DNA of 64,000 nt from Cristatella mucedo (GCA_009760855.2 WPIO01000034.1:577001-641000), one strand, 5' to 3'; positions 43,635 through 56,410 are shown, counted from the stretch's first letter. Notes: generated from the sequence alone by a model not told the origin. Program-made: numbers and translations.

Positions 43635-45552
43635 GTAGCGGCTACAAGTTCAAATCGGCCGAGGAGCCCGCGGCGTCTGATCGCTGAGCACTGCACGGTG
43701 CACGTTGGCGACTTTCTCAGCTCCAGTTAAAGGCAGAATTGACTAAGTGCTTAAATGTCCTCCGTCTCGCTCGGTCTTAAAAATATAGAATAATACGCAA
43801 TACCTACTCAACGCTGCTATTAAGTTATAAGGTAGGTTAGCGACCTTTTTCCGAGACGAGACTTAGCAAACTTGTTCTCCAGAGAAAAGCCATTTGTTCC
43901 CGGGGCGACACTTTAAGATTCCCGAAACGACAGCGAAGTTCAAAAGGAGATAAATCCAGCATTCGTTTATTTTTTTAAGTAATTAGACAGCTAAAAGTGG
44001 GCTCACTTTTCGCAGCATTCGCTGCAATTGCACTATTTGTCGTTAGAATACGTGTACGAGCATTCGCCTGTCGTAGCATGAACGAATCCTAAACGGTTGG
44101 TCCTTCTGGCCCGCGATGTCAATGTGCTCATAAATACGCTTAGCTCTTCTGGCTTGCTAACATTGCGTCCTGATAGTTAAAAGGGTATCGTTTATATTTC
44201 AAACATTGCTGGTACGATAGGGAGCCAATGTATCTCTCTGACCGAGGTCAAGTTCAATGAGCAACTTTTGAGTTGACCCTAGATTGCACAGGTGCAAGAC
44301 GATTCACCTTTTGAAATCAACGTTGTTGGCGTCAGACGGCCATTATGTCAATGGGCACTAGCCCTCTCGCCCAGGCAACTGCCGCCGTTGACGATCAGTC
44401 GCAGCGTTGCGGTCTATTCTAGTACGGCACAAAAAAGGAAACTGTGAGGAATGTAAGAAGAGAAATGGGAGGTTACGCCTTGAGGGGCCGTTAGCGCTCT
44501 AATCTCATCAAAAGCGGTAGGTAGACATGCGGCTTGGTCACTCTTGTTCCTGGGACGAGTAACGTAAAGTAATAATGAAGTGCGACGTTCGACAAAAATA
44601 TAATAACAAAAGCGCATTACCTTGTAGTTTAGCCATTTACCGAGAGCTAAAAGTAGATTTTGGCGGTATCCAACTCGTCATACTGCTCCGAATACATGCA
44701 GCGAGCCAACCTCGGGAATATGATTAAAAGGCAGGTCCAGTTTGTCATCTAAAGACGCTATATACGGTTAAACTTGAGAATTAAGTGAAAGCCCTCCGAA
44801 TGGCTTTCAAAGCTTCCCGACGTTGCTAACGATATAGCATCTGTTGCAACGAGTTTAACGTTTCCCGGACGAATTTTTGGGTCTCTAGGCTAAATGCATG
44901 AAACGACATTTTTGAACACCAAGACTTAATTATATATAAAGTGGTCTCTGAGAACGAATTGAAAACTACGGCAATACACAAGGGTTGAAGAACCTGTGCT
45001 TTGCTACGTCCGTCAGAAGCTCTGTTCACCACAAACGGCCCTCAATGCACAGCCTTCAACCGCTCCTTCATGGCCTGGTAAAAGGGCAGACACGTACTGT
45101 GACGTGTATTGCTGCCACTAAACAGCTGCACGGCTAAGTTTAATAATTAGAGCTCGACATAGTGATAATGACGTTCCACTAATCGCGGTCCATAGCAGCT
45201 GCGTTGACGGCAAGCAGGCACCTAGCTTGGAGAAGACGCCCAGTGCACGCGCGCTTTGAGACGAAAATATTACAAGATGGAAGATGGAAACTTCTGGATA
45301 TGCAAGCAAGCAGCGTGGATGGGACCGGGCAAAAAATTAATAAAACCGAGCAAAGCAAAATTTTAACGGGTCACTAGATCGACCACGTGGATTGAAATCA
45401 TTTGAATCAGCCCACGACGGCGTCCGTTAAAATTCAAGTGGACGGCGGCAGGAAATACAACTCACCGGCGTCTCCGTCACGATTTGCGTTTGCGATCGAG
45501 CTAACAACGTGAACTTTTTCCGTGCAAAAAAACGAAAGCCACAGCTAAAGCG

Positions 45553-47919
45553 ATGGATATGGCAAGCCAGCTCTCTTCGCTTGTAACAGTGCAGAGGTAA
45601 GGCTTGATCTCAAGATTAGTACATTTTTGTCTTGCCAGCTAATGGTCCATCCTTGTCTTAGAATGAGAATGCGTCCTTACAAATCGTCTAAAGACGTTGT
45701 ATCTTTATTTTCAGACTTATATCGGCATTCGAAGAGGTAAGTGCATGTTTGCGTGCGTGCGTTCAAGCACGTGCGTGCGTTCGCGTGCTTCCGCATGACA
45801 ACTGGTCCGCTCGCAATGCAGACGCCGACCCAGAACCCAGAGCTCACAGTAGCTTTGACGAGAAAGCAAGTAGCGTAATCGCGACTGCTCATGCAAATGC
45901 CCTTTCTTTTTGCGGCTTGCTCTGTTAATCACTACATATGTGCTCACGGTGAGCTGTTTTCGTTTTAGTTATCAGCGAAGAATGGCGGAAATGCAGGTAG
46001 GCGCGCGCATCATGCTAACCTGCGCCCTCTCGCTTACTCACGACTGCAGCTCGTCTTAAGGCGCCCGCAGCCGCGGTCAGAAAAGCAGCATTGCGGCCTC
46101 GCGCGAAGCTCTTGAGTGAACCGCTCGCCGAAATTGTAGAATGCAAGCGCAACCACGAGTGCCTTAAGAAAAGCAGAGCACCGCCGGCAGGAGCGACTCG
46201 TATCGCTCCATGCCGAGAGACGAGCCGACGCTCAGCAGCAAGCAGGTGAGGGCTGCTTCGGTGCAGCTCATAGCGCTGCAGTAAACTGCCGTGCAAGAAC
46301 TGCAAGCGCAGGGCTCTCCGTCGATTCTAAACGAGCGGACGCTGAGCAGCAGATGAGTGTAGCTGCTGCATTTATCCTATTTTCCACCGCCCCAATGCGC
46401 GCGATCCGCTGTGACTTCCTAAGGCGACACTACGTTACTCCAGTGCAGGCGAAGCTCACGGTCGTCAGGTCGGTAGCGATTGCTGGCCTGTGTCTAGGAA
46501 GCTCGTTTCGTCCGCACTTCGCACTTGCCCTACTTCCTCACGTACCCGTATCTTTCCGCTAAGCGTAACGTATTGAAAAAACCCAATAAAATTCTCCCAG
46601 CTTGGCAGAGCTTAATTTTAAAACTCTTAACCTTAGACTTTAGTAAATGTATAGCGCCAAAAAAGAGATTGATTTCCTAGACGGCGCTTTATCAAATGCA
46701 TGATTATCACTATCAATATTGCATACACACTCCGGTGTCGCAAATGAAATTACCTCACGCTGCTCTTGTAGAACCTTGCCGCGTTTAGAAAAGCCGCTGA
46801 GAGACGAAACCGAAGCAGGATCAAACGGAGGCGCTACAGCATCAGTGAGTATGCCGTCGTAACAATTTGTGTACTCGATATGGCCCACTCGCGTCTTCAA
46901 ACACTTAGCTGCCTGCTGAGCGAAACATTGTTAAGCTCTCTAATGTTTTATTTACAGTACAACGGATGCACGGCTCCACACGGCACGTGTTCAGCGATTG
47001 GTCTCCTGAAAGGCGACGATCTAAGTGCCGACAATGCAGCCGCACCCAGCTGCTGCCTAGTACTAAAAAGTGGGTATCGCTAAGAATGTGCTTGCGCGTG
47101 CTTCTCGGAATGCTTTCAATTTGCTACATCCCAGTGTTTTACCGTTCAGGTATCCTGAAAAGGCGTCCGGTGTACAAAGAGGAGCCGTGCTTGCCAGTTT
47201 GCAAATACGAGCCCCAATCAAGCGGATGTACTGCTGACGCCAGTTCGCCGTTTGCTGAGGCAAGGCAGCGATCGCTCGACGACATTTAACCGCACTTTGT
47301 ATTGCCCTGCAGCGGTTGTTCAAGCTTGATCCGATCTTTCAGTTATCGTTGAAAGGTTTTCATGTTTACGCCTAATCAACGTGCATTCTTCTTTGGCGTA
47401 GGCAGCACAACGACTAGAGCCCGAGCGGCGGATTCGATTTCGCGATCCCCTGTGCAGTGTGCGCACTTGTAAGTACGACAATGACGTGCGCATTTATCTG
47501 CCGCCGCTCGCTCTGCACGTGATTAGCCACTGAAGCATTGCTCACTTTTGATGCAGACACTGTGGACAGACTAGAGTGGATGGCCGGCGACACACGACTG
47601 TCCTCATTCGACAGGTGCGGTCAATGGCATTGCCAACTGTCAGTGTTCATTTTCTTATTATCGCTGGGCTCTTGCTGCCACTCGTTTCATGTGCCTTTTC
47701 CAAAGCACGCTTCGATGTATAGTGCCTAAAATCACCAATTTCGAGCGGCGCCAATTTGCACAAGAATCAATTTCATCTCCTCGTTGCTAAGCGTGAACTT
47801 CTGTTTGCTCGTGTTTCAGTCATTTCGAACGGTCACCTTCGTCAAAAAGAAACAACGCCTTCTTGCGATGGCTTCGATCGCGAGTGACGACCATTTTCAG
47901 GCGGAGCGGCGAGCAGTAG
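45553..47919 (+). CDS. Unrecognised 269-aa protein, ten exons, tandem copy 1 (SILK + RVxF-type motifs)
   Basis: Exons: 45553-45596, 45715-45736, 45969-45996, 46050-46245, 46772-46844, 46958-47069, 47150-47259, 47402-47468, 47557-47614, 47820-47919. Phases 2,0,1,2,0,1,0,1,2 match at every junction; total 810 nt. Donors are GT (GTAAGG, GTAAGT, GTGAGG, GTGAGT and others) except exon 7, which ends GAG|GCAAGG, a GC-AG intron. An in-frame TAA 51 nt upstream makes 45553 the first Met. The protein starts MDMASQLSSLVTVQRLISAF. Residues 33-97 are Ala/Arg/Lys-rich, and Cys pairs lie at 125/132 and 153/154. SILK is at 159-162 and RRIRF at 204-208. It ends RSRVTTIFRRSGEQ. No signal peptide or membrane helix is evident. 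SILK plus RVxF is the docking pair of several protein phosphatase 1 regulators (KNL1, inhibitor-2). Function is inferred only from these motifs. Exon choice is mine; exon 4-5 is the least certain join. Confidence 0.62.
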
Positions 47920-49776
47920 TTTTCTACAGGAAATGTTGACAGGCTTATTTTCTTGGCCGCTCGATGCGCACGCGCTTTTGTAAGTGTAAATACACGTTCA
48001 AATACAGTGAAATTTGACTCGTTTGTAATCGTCCTTACAGTTTCGCTCACGTAGACTTTACACGGCGTGAGTCGTCGCAAAAGGCGGCCAACGTCCATCC
48101 CAGCTGAGAGAGCGTGGTCACTCAGAATTAATCGAAAATACAAGAGCACTTTTCGCTACTCTAACGTGCACGCGTGCACGAAAAACACCTCGATTAAGCG
48201 GTGTTACGTAAAGAGCCAACAATTGAAGGAGACATTGCACAGTTGATTGCGGCTGGCGCTACCATTCGGTCGTACTTACATGACCCGGATCGTTGGTTGA
48301 CGCCTTTCACAACGTAATAACTCATTCATTGCCGTCTTCCTATGGCCTGTCAGACGCTAAGCCTCACCCGTCCGTACGCAAGCGAAGCGGCTGGTCATTA
48401 TGATCCTTCACCGTAATTTTCTTAGCTTTTCATGCGAGTCGGAGACGCGAAAGCAACTGTCCCGCGATCGCTGAGTCCGCATAGCAGCACATATTTCTAG
48501 CTGAAGCTGAGGTCTCGAGTTGCAGTAGCTGAAGCAGCACGCACTTTCGCTGTATACACTGACGTGGTGCCCTTGCGTTGCCGCGATCGTGCCGTAGCGA
48601 TCACTCAACTGCCAATAATCGTGGCGCGACCAATGAAGAGTCAGTGCCAACGACGTTTGCAGTAACGAATTAAGGAACTTTAACCACTGGTCGCCACCTC
48701 GACGTGAAATTAGTCTAACTGACTTACGACTGCTGAAAGTGTGCCTGCTGTCAACTAACAATACTTACATGTTTGATCCGTGCAGGTCACTTCCAATAAT
48801 GCTTTGCTTGATGACAGGTGCGTGTGTTACCTCACATCATCATGACGGTCTCGAGACGGTTATGGTCTTCTACAGAGCATCTGTAACACCCTTAGGAAGT
48901 GATTCGGTTCTTAGAGGGTGCTTTATAAATGCATTATTATGATTAATTAATAGCGAAATTATCATTGCGTTTCATTTCTTCCGCTGTCGTTGTAAGCGAC
49001 CTTAACACTGTGCTCTTCAGTCGCTGGACTACCAAGCCAACCGATTGCATGCATCTACAATTGTATAGGCTAGCGGAAAGGTTGAGTGCGTCGCTGTCGT
49101 TCAAGGCCCTAGTAATGCTTGGTTCGTGTGAGGATAAGACGACTTTCTCTCTATCACTTTTGATCCGTCTCTCTCTTTCTCTCTCGCGCTCCCCCTCAAT
49201 TACTATATCTAACTAGTGTCGCTAATCTAGCGGAATTGAACGCGGGTGCTTCACGGTTAACGGTTTTCTTCGATTCAAGAGGTTTTTGGCACGATGAATT
49301 GGGCACCAGGGTCTCTAGAGTCGGCATTTTTTAAAGTTGCCACTCCGCCTTACTCTAGTTATTATGCCCGTGCGTGTTTCCCCAGATCTGTTAACATCCA
49401 ACCGCCAGCGGACCGTATTTACGTGGGGCCAGCATCAAGCCAAGAGCTTGGACACCAGCCCTACGTAGCCGGCATGCAGTACTTAAAAACTGCACACAAC
49501 TTCCATATAACTCGTTTAAAATCACACGCCAGCTAAATGTCAGCACTTTCAGGTATTTCCGCTTATGATAGCACGAAGTGACACAAGGATCAGTAAATTT
49601 AAGCTTTAAACATGCGACTACCGTCTGGCTCGCTACAGTGGCGGTCAAGCTCTTTACACGCGGCTGACTAATAATAAAATTAGTATTAATACAGTTGATG
49701 CAGCGCCTCTTTTTATACATAATCAAATATTGTGCTGCTATTAACCGCTACGTGACCGCCGCAATTTTAGTATATG

Positions 49777-49930
49777 TAATTCATTTAAATACAATTCATT
49801 TATATAGCGCCCTAAGAGAACTTAATCTCTATTCAGGCGCTTCACATGCGCCTCGGGGCTCGAGCCCACGACCTCAGTCAGACCTTAGTCGGGGCGAGCA
49901 CCTTAACCGCTAGACCAAACCTGCTCGGCA
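49777..49930 (-). mobile_element. SINE-B copy inside tandem unit 2
   Basis: Exact positional equivalent of the SINE-B in unit 1, so it predates the duplication. Confidence 0.88.
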
Positions 49931-51847
49931 GTAGCGGCTACAAGTTCAAATCGGCCGAGGAGCCCGCGGCGTCTGATCGCTGAGCACTGCACGGTGCACG
50001 TTGGCGACTTTCTCAGCTCCAGTTAAAGGCAGAATTGACTAAGTGCTTAAATGTCCTCCGTCTCGCTCGGTCTTAAAAATATAGAATAATACGCAATACC
50101 TACTCAACGCTGCTATTAAGTTATAAGGTAGGTTAGCGACTTTTTTCCGAGACGAGACTTAGCAAACTTGTTCTCCAGAGAAAGCCATTTGTTCCCGGGG
50201 CGACACTTTAAGATTCCCGAAACGACAGCGAAGTTCAAAAGGAGATAAATCCAGCATTCGTTTATTTTTTTAAGTAATTAGACAGCTAAAAGTGGGCTCA
50301 CTTTTCGCAGCATTCGCTGCAATTGCACTATTTGTCGTTAGAATACGTGTACGAGCATTCGCCTGTCGTAGCATGAACGAATCCTAAACGGTTGGTCCTT
50401 CTGGCCCGCGATGTCAATGTGCTCATAAATACGCTTAGCTCTTCTGGCTTGCTAACATTGCGTCCTGATAGTTAAAAGGGTATCGTTTATATTTCAAACA
50501 TTGCTGGTACGATAGGGAGCCAATGTATCTCTCTGACCGAGGTCAAGTTCAATGAGCAACTTTTGAGTTGACCCTAGATTGCACAGGTGCAAGACGATTC
50601 ACCTTTTGAAATCAACGTTGTTGGCGTCAGACGGCCATTATGTCAATGGGCACTAGCCCTCTCGCCCAGGCAACTGCCGCCGTTAACGATCACTCGCAGC
50701 GTTGCGGTCTATTCTAGTACGGCACCAAAAAGAAAACTGTGAGGAATGTAAGAAGAGAAATGGGAGGTTACGCCTTGAGGGGCCGTTAGCGCTCTAATCT
50801 CATCAAAAGCGGTAGGTAGACATGCGGCTTGGTCACTCTTGTTCCTGGGACGAGTAACGTAAAGTAATAATGAAGTGCGACGTTCGACAAAAATATAATA
50901 ACAAAAGCGCATTACCTTGTAGTTTAGCCATTTACCGAGAGCTAAAAGTAGATTTTGGCGGTATCCAACTCGTCATACTGCTCCGAATACATGCAGCGAG
51001 CCAACCTCGGGAATATGATTATCAGGCAGGTCCAGTTTGTCATCTAAAGACGCTATATACGGTTAAACTTGAGAATTAAGTGAAAGCCCTCCGAATGGCT
51101 TTCAAAGCTTCCCGACGTTGCTAACGATATAGCATCTGTTGCAACGAGTTTCACGTTTCCCGGACGAATGTATGGGTCTCTAGGCTAAATGCATGAAACG
51201 ACATTTTTGAACACCAAGACTTAATTATATATAAAGTGGTCTCTGAGAACGAATTGAAAACTACGGCAATACACAAGGGTTGAAGAACCTGTGCTTTGCT
51301 ACGTCCGTCAGAAGCTCTGTTCACCACAAACGGCCCTCAATGCACAGCCTTCAACCGCTCCTTCATGGCCTGGTAAAAGGGCAGACACGTACTGTGACGT
51401 GTATTGCTGCCACTAAACAGCTGCACGGCTAAGTTTAATAATTAGAGCTCGACATGGTGATAATGACGTTCCACTAATCGCGGTCCATAGCAGCTGCGTT
51501 GACGGCAAGCAGGCACCTAGCTTGGAGAAGACGCCCAGTGCACGCGCGCTTTGAGACGAAAATATTACAAGATGGAAGATGGAAACTTCTGGATATGCAA
51601 GCAAGCAGCGTGGATGGGACCGGGCAAAAAATTAATAAAACCGAGCAAAGCAAAATTTTAACGGGTCACTAGATCGACCACGTGGATTGAAATCATTTGA
51701 ATCAGCCCACGACGGCGTCCGTTAAAATTCAAGTGGACGGCGTCAGGAAATACAACTCACCGGCGTCTCCGTCACGATTTGCGTTTGCGATCGAGCTAAC
51801 AACGTGAACTTTTTCCGTGCAAAAAAACGAAAGCCACAGCTAAAGCG

Positions 51848-54214
51848 ATGGATATGGCAAGCCAGCTCTCTTCGCTTGTAACAGTGCAGAGGTAAGGCTT
51901 GATGTCAAGATTAGTACATTTTTGTCTTGCCAGCTAATGGTCCATCCTTGTCTTAGAATGAGAATGCGTCCTTACAAATCGTCTAAAGACGTTGTATCTT
52001 TATTTTCAGACTTATATCGGCATTCGAAGAGGTAAGTGCATGTTTGCGTGCGTGCGTTCAAGCACGCGCGTGCGTTCGCGTGCTTCCGCATGACAACTGG
52101 TCCGCTCGCAATGCAGACGCCGACCCAGAACACAGAGCTCACAGTAGCATTGATGCGAAAGCAAGTACCGTAATCGTGACTGCTCATTCAAATGCCCTTT
52201 CTTTTTGCGGCTTGCTCTGTTAATCACTACATATGTGCTCACGGTGAGCTGTTTTCGTTTTAGTTATCAGCGAAGAATGGCGGAAATGCAGGTAGGCGCG
52301 CGCATCATGCTAACCTGCGCCCTCTCGCTTACTCACGACTGCAGCTCGTCTCAAGGCGCCCGCAGCCGCGGTCAGAAAAGCAGCATTGCGGCCTCGCGCG
52401 AAGCTCTTGAGTGAACCGCTCGCCGAAATTGTAGAATGCAAGCGCAACCACGAGTGCCTTAAGAAAAGCAGAGCACCGCCGGCAGGAGCGACTTGTATCG
52501 TTCCATGCCGAGAGACGAGCCTACGCTCAGCAGCAAGCAGGTGAGGGCTGCTTCGGTGCAGCTCATAGCACTGCAGTAAACTGCCGTGCAAGAACTGCAA
52601 GCTCAGGGCTCTCCGTCGATTCTAAACGAGCGGACGCTGAGCAGCAGATGAGTGTAGCTGCTGCATGTATCCTATTTTCCACCGCCCCAATGCGTGCGAT
52701 CCGCTGTGACTTCCTAAGGCGACACTACGTTACTTCAGTGCAGGCGAAGCTCACGGTCGTCAGGTTGGTAGCGATTGCTGGCCTGTGTCTAGGAAGCTCG
52801 TTTCGTCCGCACTTCGCACTTGCCCTACTTCCTCGCGTACCCGTATCTTTCCGCTAAGCGTAACGTATTGAAGAAACCCAATAAAATTCTCTAAGCTTGG
52901 CAGAGCTTAATTTTAAAACTCTTAACCTTAGACTTTAGTAAATGTATAGCGCCAAAAAAGAGATTGATTTCCTAGACGGCGCTTTATCAAATGCATAATT
53001 ATCACTATCAATATTGCATACACACTCCGGTGTCGCAAATGAAATTACCTCACGCTGCTCTTGTAGAACCTTGCCGCGTTTAGAAAAGCCGCTGAGAGAC
53101 GAAACCGAAGCAGGATCAAACGGAGGCGCTACAGCATCAGTGAGTATGCCGTCGTAACAATTTGTGTACTCGATATGGCCCACTCGCGTCTTCAAACACT
53201 TAGCTGCCTGCTGAGCGAAACATTGTTAAGCTCTCTAATGTTTTATTTACAGTACAACGGATGCACGGCTCCACACGGCACGTGTTCAGCGATTGGTCTC
53301 CTGAAAGGCGACGATTTAAGTGCCGACAATGTAGCCGCACCCAGCTGCTGCCTAGTACTAAAAAGTGGGTATCGCTAAGAATGTGCTTGCGCGTGCTTCT
53401 CGGAATGCTTTCAATTTGCTACATCCCAGTGTTTTACCGTTCAGGTATCCTGAAAAGGCGTCCGGTGTACAAAGAGGAGCCGTGCTTGCCAGTTTGCAAA
53501 TACGAGCCCCAATCAAGCGGATGTACTGCTGACGCCAGTTCGCCGTTTGCTGAGGCAAGGCAGCGATCGCTCGACGACATTTAACCGCACTTTGTATTGC
53601 CCTGCAGCGGTTGTTCAAGCTTGATCCGATCTTTCAGTTATCGTTGAAAGGTTTTCATGTTTACGCCTAATCAACGTGCATTCTTCTTTGGCGTAGGCAG
53701 CACAACGACTAGAGCCCGAGCGGCGGATTCGATTTCGCGATCCCCTGTGCAGTGTGCGCACTTGTAAGTACGACAATGACGTGCGCATTTATCTGCCGCC
53801 TCTCGCTCTGCACGTGATTAGCCACTGAAGCATTGCTCACTTTTGATGCAGACACTGTGGACAGACTAGAGTGGATGGCCGGCGACACACGACTGTCCTC
53901 ATTCGACAGGTGCGGTCAATGGCATTGCCAACTGTCAGTGTTCACTTTCTCATTATCACTGGGCTCTTGCTGCCACTCGTTTCATGTGCCTTTTCCAAAG
54001 CACGCTTCGATGTATAGTGCCTAAAATCACCAATTTCGAGCGGCGCCAATTTGCACAAGAATCAATTTCATCTCCTCGTTGCTAAGCGTGAACTTCTGTT
54101 TGCTCGTGTTTCAGTCATTTCGAACGGTCACCTTCGTCAAAAAGAAACAACGCCTTCTTGCGATGGCTTCGATCGCGAGTGACGACCATTTTCAGGCGGA
54201 GCGGCGAGCAGTAG
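51848..54214 (+). CDS. Unrecognised 269-aa protein, ten exons, tandem copy 2
   Basis: Same gene model as copy 1 shifted by 6295: 51848-51891, 52010-52031, 52264-52291, 52345-52540, 53067-53139, 53253-53364, 53445-53554, 53697-53763, 53852-53909, 54115-54214. All splice sites, including the GC donor of exon 7, and the stop are preserved, so the frame is intact. By eye the coding differences are two synonymous changes (codon 34, codon 143) and four missense: R82C, A84V, R91L and A148V. The SILK (159-162) and RRIRF (204-208) motifs are unchanged. The excess of replacements over silent changes is too small a sample to tell relaxed from positive selection. Confidence 0.62.
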
Positions 54215-55085
54215 TTTTCTACAGGAAATGTTGACAGGCTTATTTTCTTGGCCGCTCGATGCGCACGCGCTTTTGTAAGTGTAAATACACGTTCAAATAC
54301 AGTGAAATTTGACTCGTTTGTAATCGTCCTTACAGTTTCGCTCACGTAGACTTTACACGGCGTGAGTCGTCGCAAAAGGCGGCCAACGTCCATCCCAGCT
54401 GAGAGAGCGTGGTCACTCAGAATTAATCGAAAATACAAGAGCACTTTTCGCTACTCTAACGTGCACGCGTGCACGAAAAACACCTCGATTAAGCGGTGTT
54501 ACGTAAAGAGCCAACAATTGAAGGAGACATTGCACAGTTGATTGCGGCTGGCGCTACCATTCGGTCGTACTTACATGACCCGGATCGTTGGTTGACGCCT
54601 TTCACAACGTAATAACTCATTCATTGCCGTCTTCCGATGGCCTGACTGCAGATAAGCTTTATCTGTCCGGACGCAAGCGAAGCGGCTGGTTATTTTGATC
54701 CTTAAACGTAATATACTAAGCGTATTTACGTGGGGCCAGCATCAAGCCAAGAGCTAGGACAACAGCCCTATGGCAGGTGCGCTCGTTGCCGCAGATCGTC
54801 ATTACGGTCACGAGACTTCCTCAGAGCATCTGTAATGCCCTTCAGAAGTGCTTTGGTTCTGAAAGGGCACTATATTGATACTTTATTTTGATTAACAACA
54901 ACGAAATAATCGCTACGTTTCATTTCTACAGCTCTCGTTCTGAGCGACATCAACACTGTGTCTTACTACTCCAGACAACCAAGCCAACTATTTCAAGCAT
55001 CTACACGTAAAGGATAGCGGAATGGTCCGGTCTCTTGCTCTCGTTCAAGGCCCTAGTAATGCTTGGCTTGCGGGAGGCTAAGACG

Positions 55086-55088
<3 letters not shown>

Positions 55089-55125
<37 letters not shown>

Positions 55126-55165
55126 TTTATTCTCTCTCTCTTTCTTATTCTCTCTCTTTCTTAGT
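55089..55165. repeat. (CT)n expansion in copy 3
   Basis: CTCTCTCT runs with TTTATT and TTCTTA interruptions, at the place where units 1 and 2 have a short CTCTCTCTTTCTCTCTCG tract (42871, 49167). Confidence 0.9.
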
Positions 55166-56332
55166 CTTACGCGCTCCCTCATTTAGAAAGGCTGTCCAGT
55201 GTCGTTGAACCTGCGGTATTGAAAGCTTGGCGTTTAATGTGTTGTTCCGCTCGAAAGGTTTTCGGCACGATGAACTGGGCCCGGGGTCTCTGGAGTTGGC
55301 ATTTAATAAAGTTGTGACTCCACCCTAGTTTAGTTAATATTCCTGTGCGAGTCCTTCCAAATCTGGTAACACCAAACCGCAAGCGGACCGTATTTAAGTG
55401 GAGCCAGCATTAAATTAAGAGGTAGCGGAATAGCCCTACGTAGCCCGCATGCAGTCTTAAAAACTGCACACAACTTCCAACTAACTCATTTAAAATCACA
55501 CGCCAGCTCAATCTCAGCACTTTCAAGTATTTCCTTTCATGATATGCTCGCAGTGACACGATGATCAGTAGGTTTAAGCATTCAATTGCTATTTCCTTCT
55601 CAAGGCTCCTGCTCTAAGTGCTCATAAATAGGCTTTGGTCTTCTGGCTTGTTAACATTGCGTCCTAATGGTTTTATAGTTACCGGAAATATTACAAACAT
55701 TGCAGTTACATAGGGAGCAAATGCATCTCTTCGACCGAGGTCAAGTTCAACGGGCTACTTTTGAGTTTACCCTAGTTAACAGAGGTGCAAGGCGATTCAC
55801 CTTTTGAAATCAGCTTTGTAGGCCTCTAACGACCATTGATAAATGGGAACTAGCTCTTACCCAGGAAATTGCCGACGTAAACGAACACTTGTGCCGTTGA
55901 GGTTAATTCTAATACGGCACTAAAGAAAAATTTGAGGAATGTGAGAAGAGAAATGGGAGCTTAGGCATAGGGCCGTTAGTGCTCTAATCTTACCATAAGC
56001 GGTAGGTAGACCTGCAGCGTGGTTACTCTCGTTCTTGTGACGAGTAAGGTAAATTAATTATTAGTTGGAACTTTCGACAGAAATATACTTACAAAAACGC
56101 AATACCTAGTAGCTCAGCCTTTTACCGAAAGCTAAAAACTGTTTTGGCAGTATCCAATTCGACGTGTTTCTCCGAGTACATGCAGCCAGCTATCCTCAGG
56201 AATATGGTTAAAAGGCAGGTCTAGTTTTTCGTCAAAAAAATTCTTTGTACGGTTAGACTTAAGAACCAAGTGGAACCCCTCCGAATGGCTTTCAAAGCTT
56301 CCCGACGTTGCTAATGCTATTGCATCTCTTGC

Positions 56333-56337
<5 letters not shown>

Positions 56338-56410
<73 letters not shown>

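Larger units (their letters stand above)
42761..49056. repeat. Tandem unit, copy 1 (about 6.3 kb)
   Basis: The sequence from ACAATTGTATAGGCTAGCGG at 42761 reappears at 49057. Alignment with copy 2 is nearly colinear (offset 6296, then 6295 after a one-base deletion near 50182) with only scattered substitutions up to about 48345. From 48346 to 49056 similarity to the corresponding part of copy 2 drops sharply, and about 370 bp (48424-48790) has no counterpart there. The unit holds a SINE-B (-), a CT-rich tract, the ten-exon gene and LINE-A-type hairpins at 46642-46710 and 48880-48940. Confidence 0.95.
49057..55015. repeat. Tandem unit, copy 2
   Basis: Almost identical to copy 1 from 49057 to about 54640; the 80-codon and 111-codon stretches near the unit start translate identically. 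From 54641 to 55015 it matches the end of copy 1 only loosely, lacking about 370 bp. A displaced scrap, TATTTACGTGGGGCCAGCAT, at 54723 belongs to an internal part of the unit (49420). Confidence 0.95.

Noticed and set aside
46449-46468. A 20-nt microexon between exons 4 and 5
   Set aside because: It would keep a frame into an alternative reading of exon 6, but the donors (GTCGGT, GTTGGT) are weak and the model without it continues through exons 7-10.
46880-47083. ORF starting MAHSRLQTLSCLLSE as a stand-alone small gene
   Set aside because: Its second half is exon 6 of the ten-exon model; the first half is the intron and acceptor region.
46966-47289. 107-codon frame MHGSTRHVFSDW... as a separate gene
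   Set aside because: It overlaps exons 6-7 in another frame for exon 6. Its second part equals exon 7 read in frame, so the spliced model explains it better.
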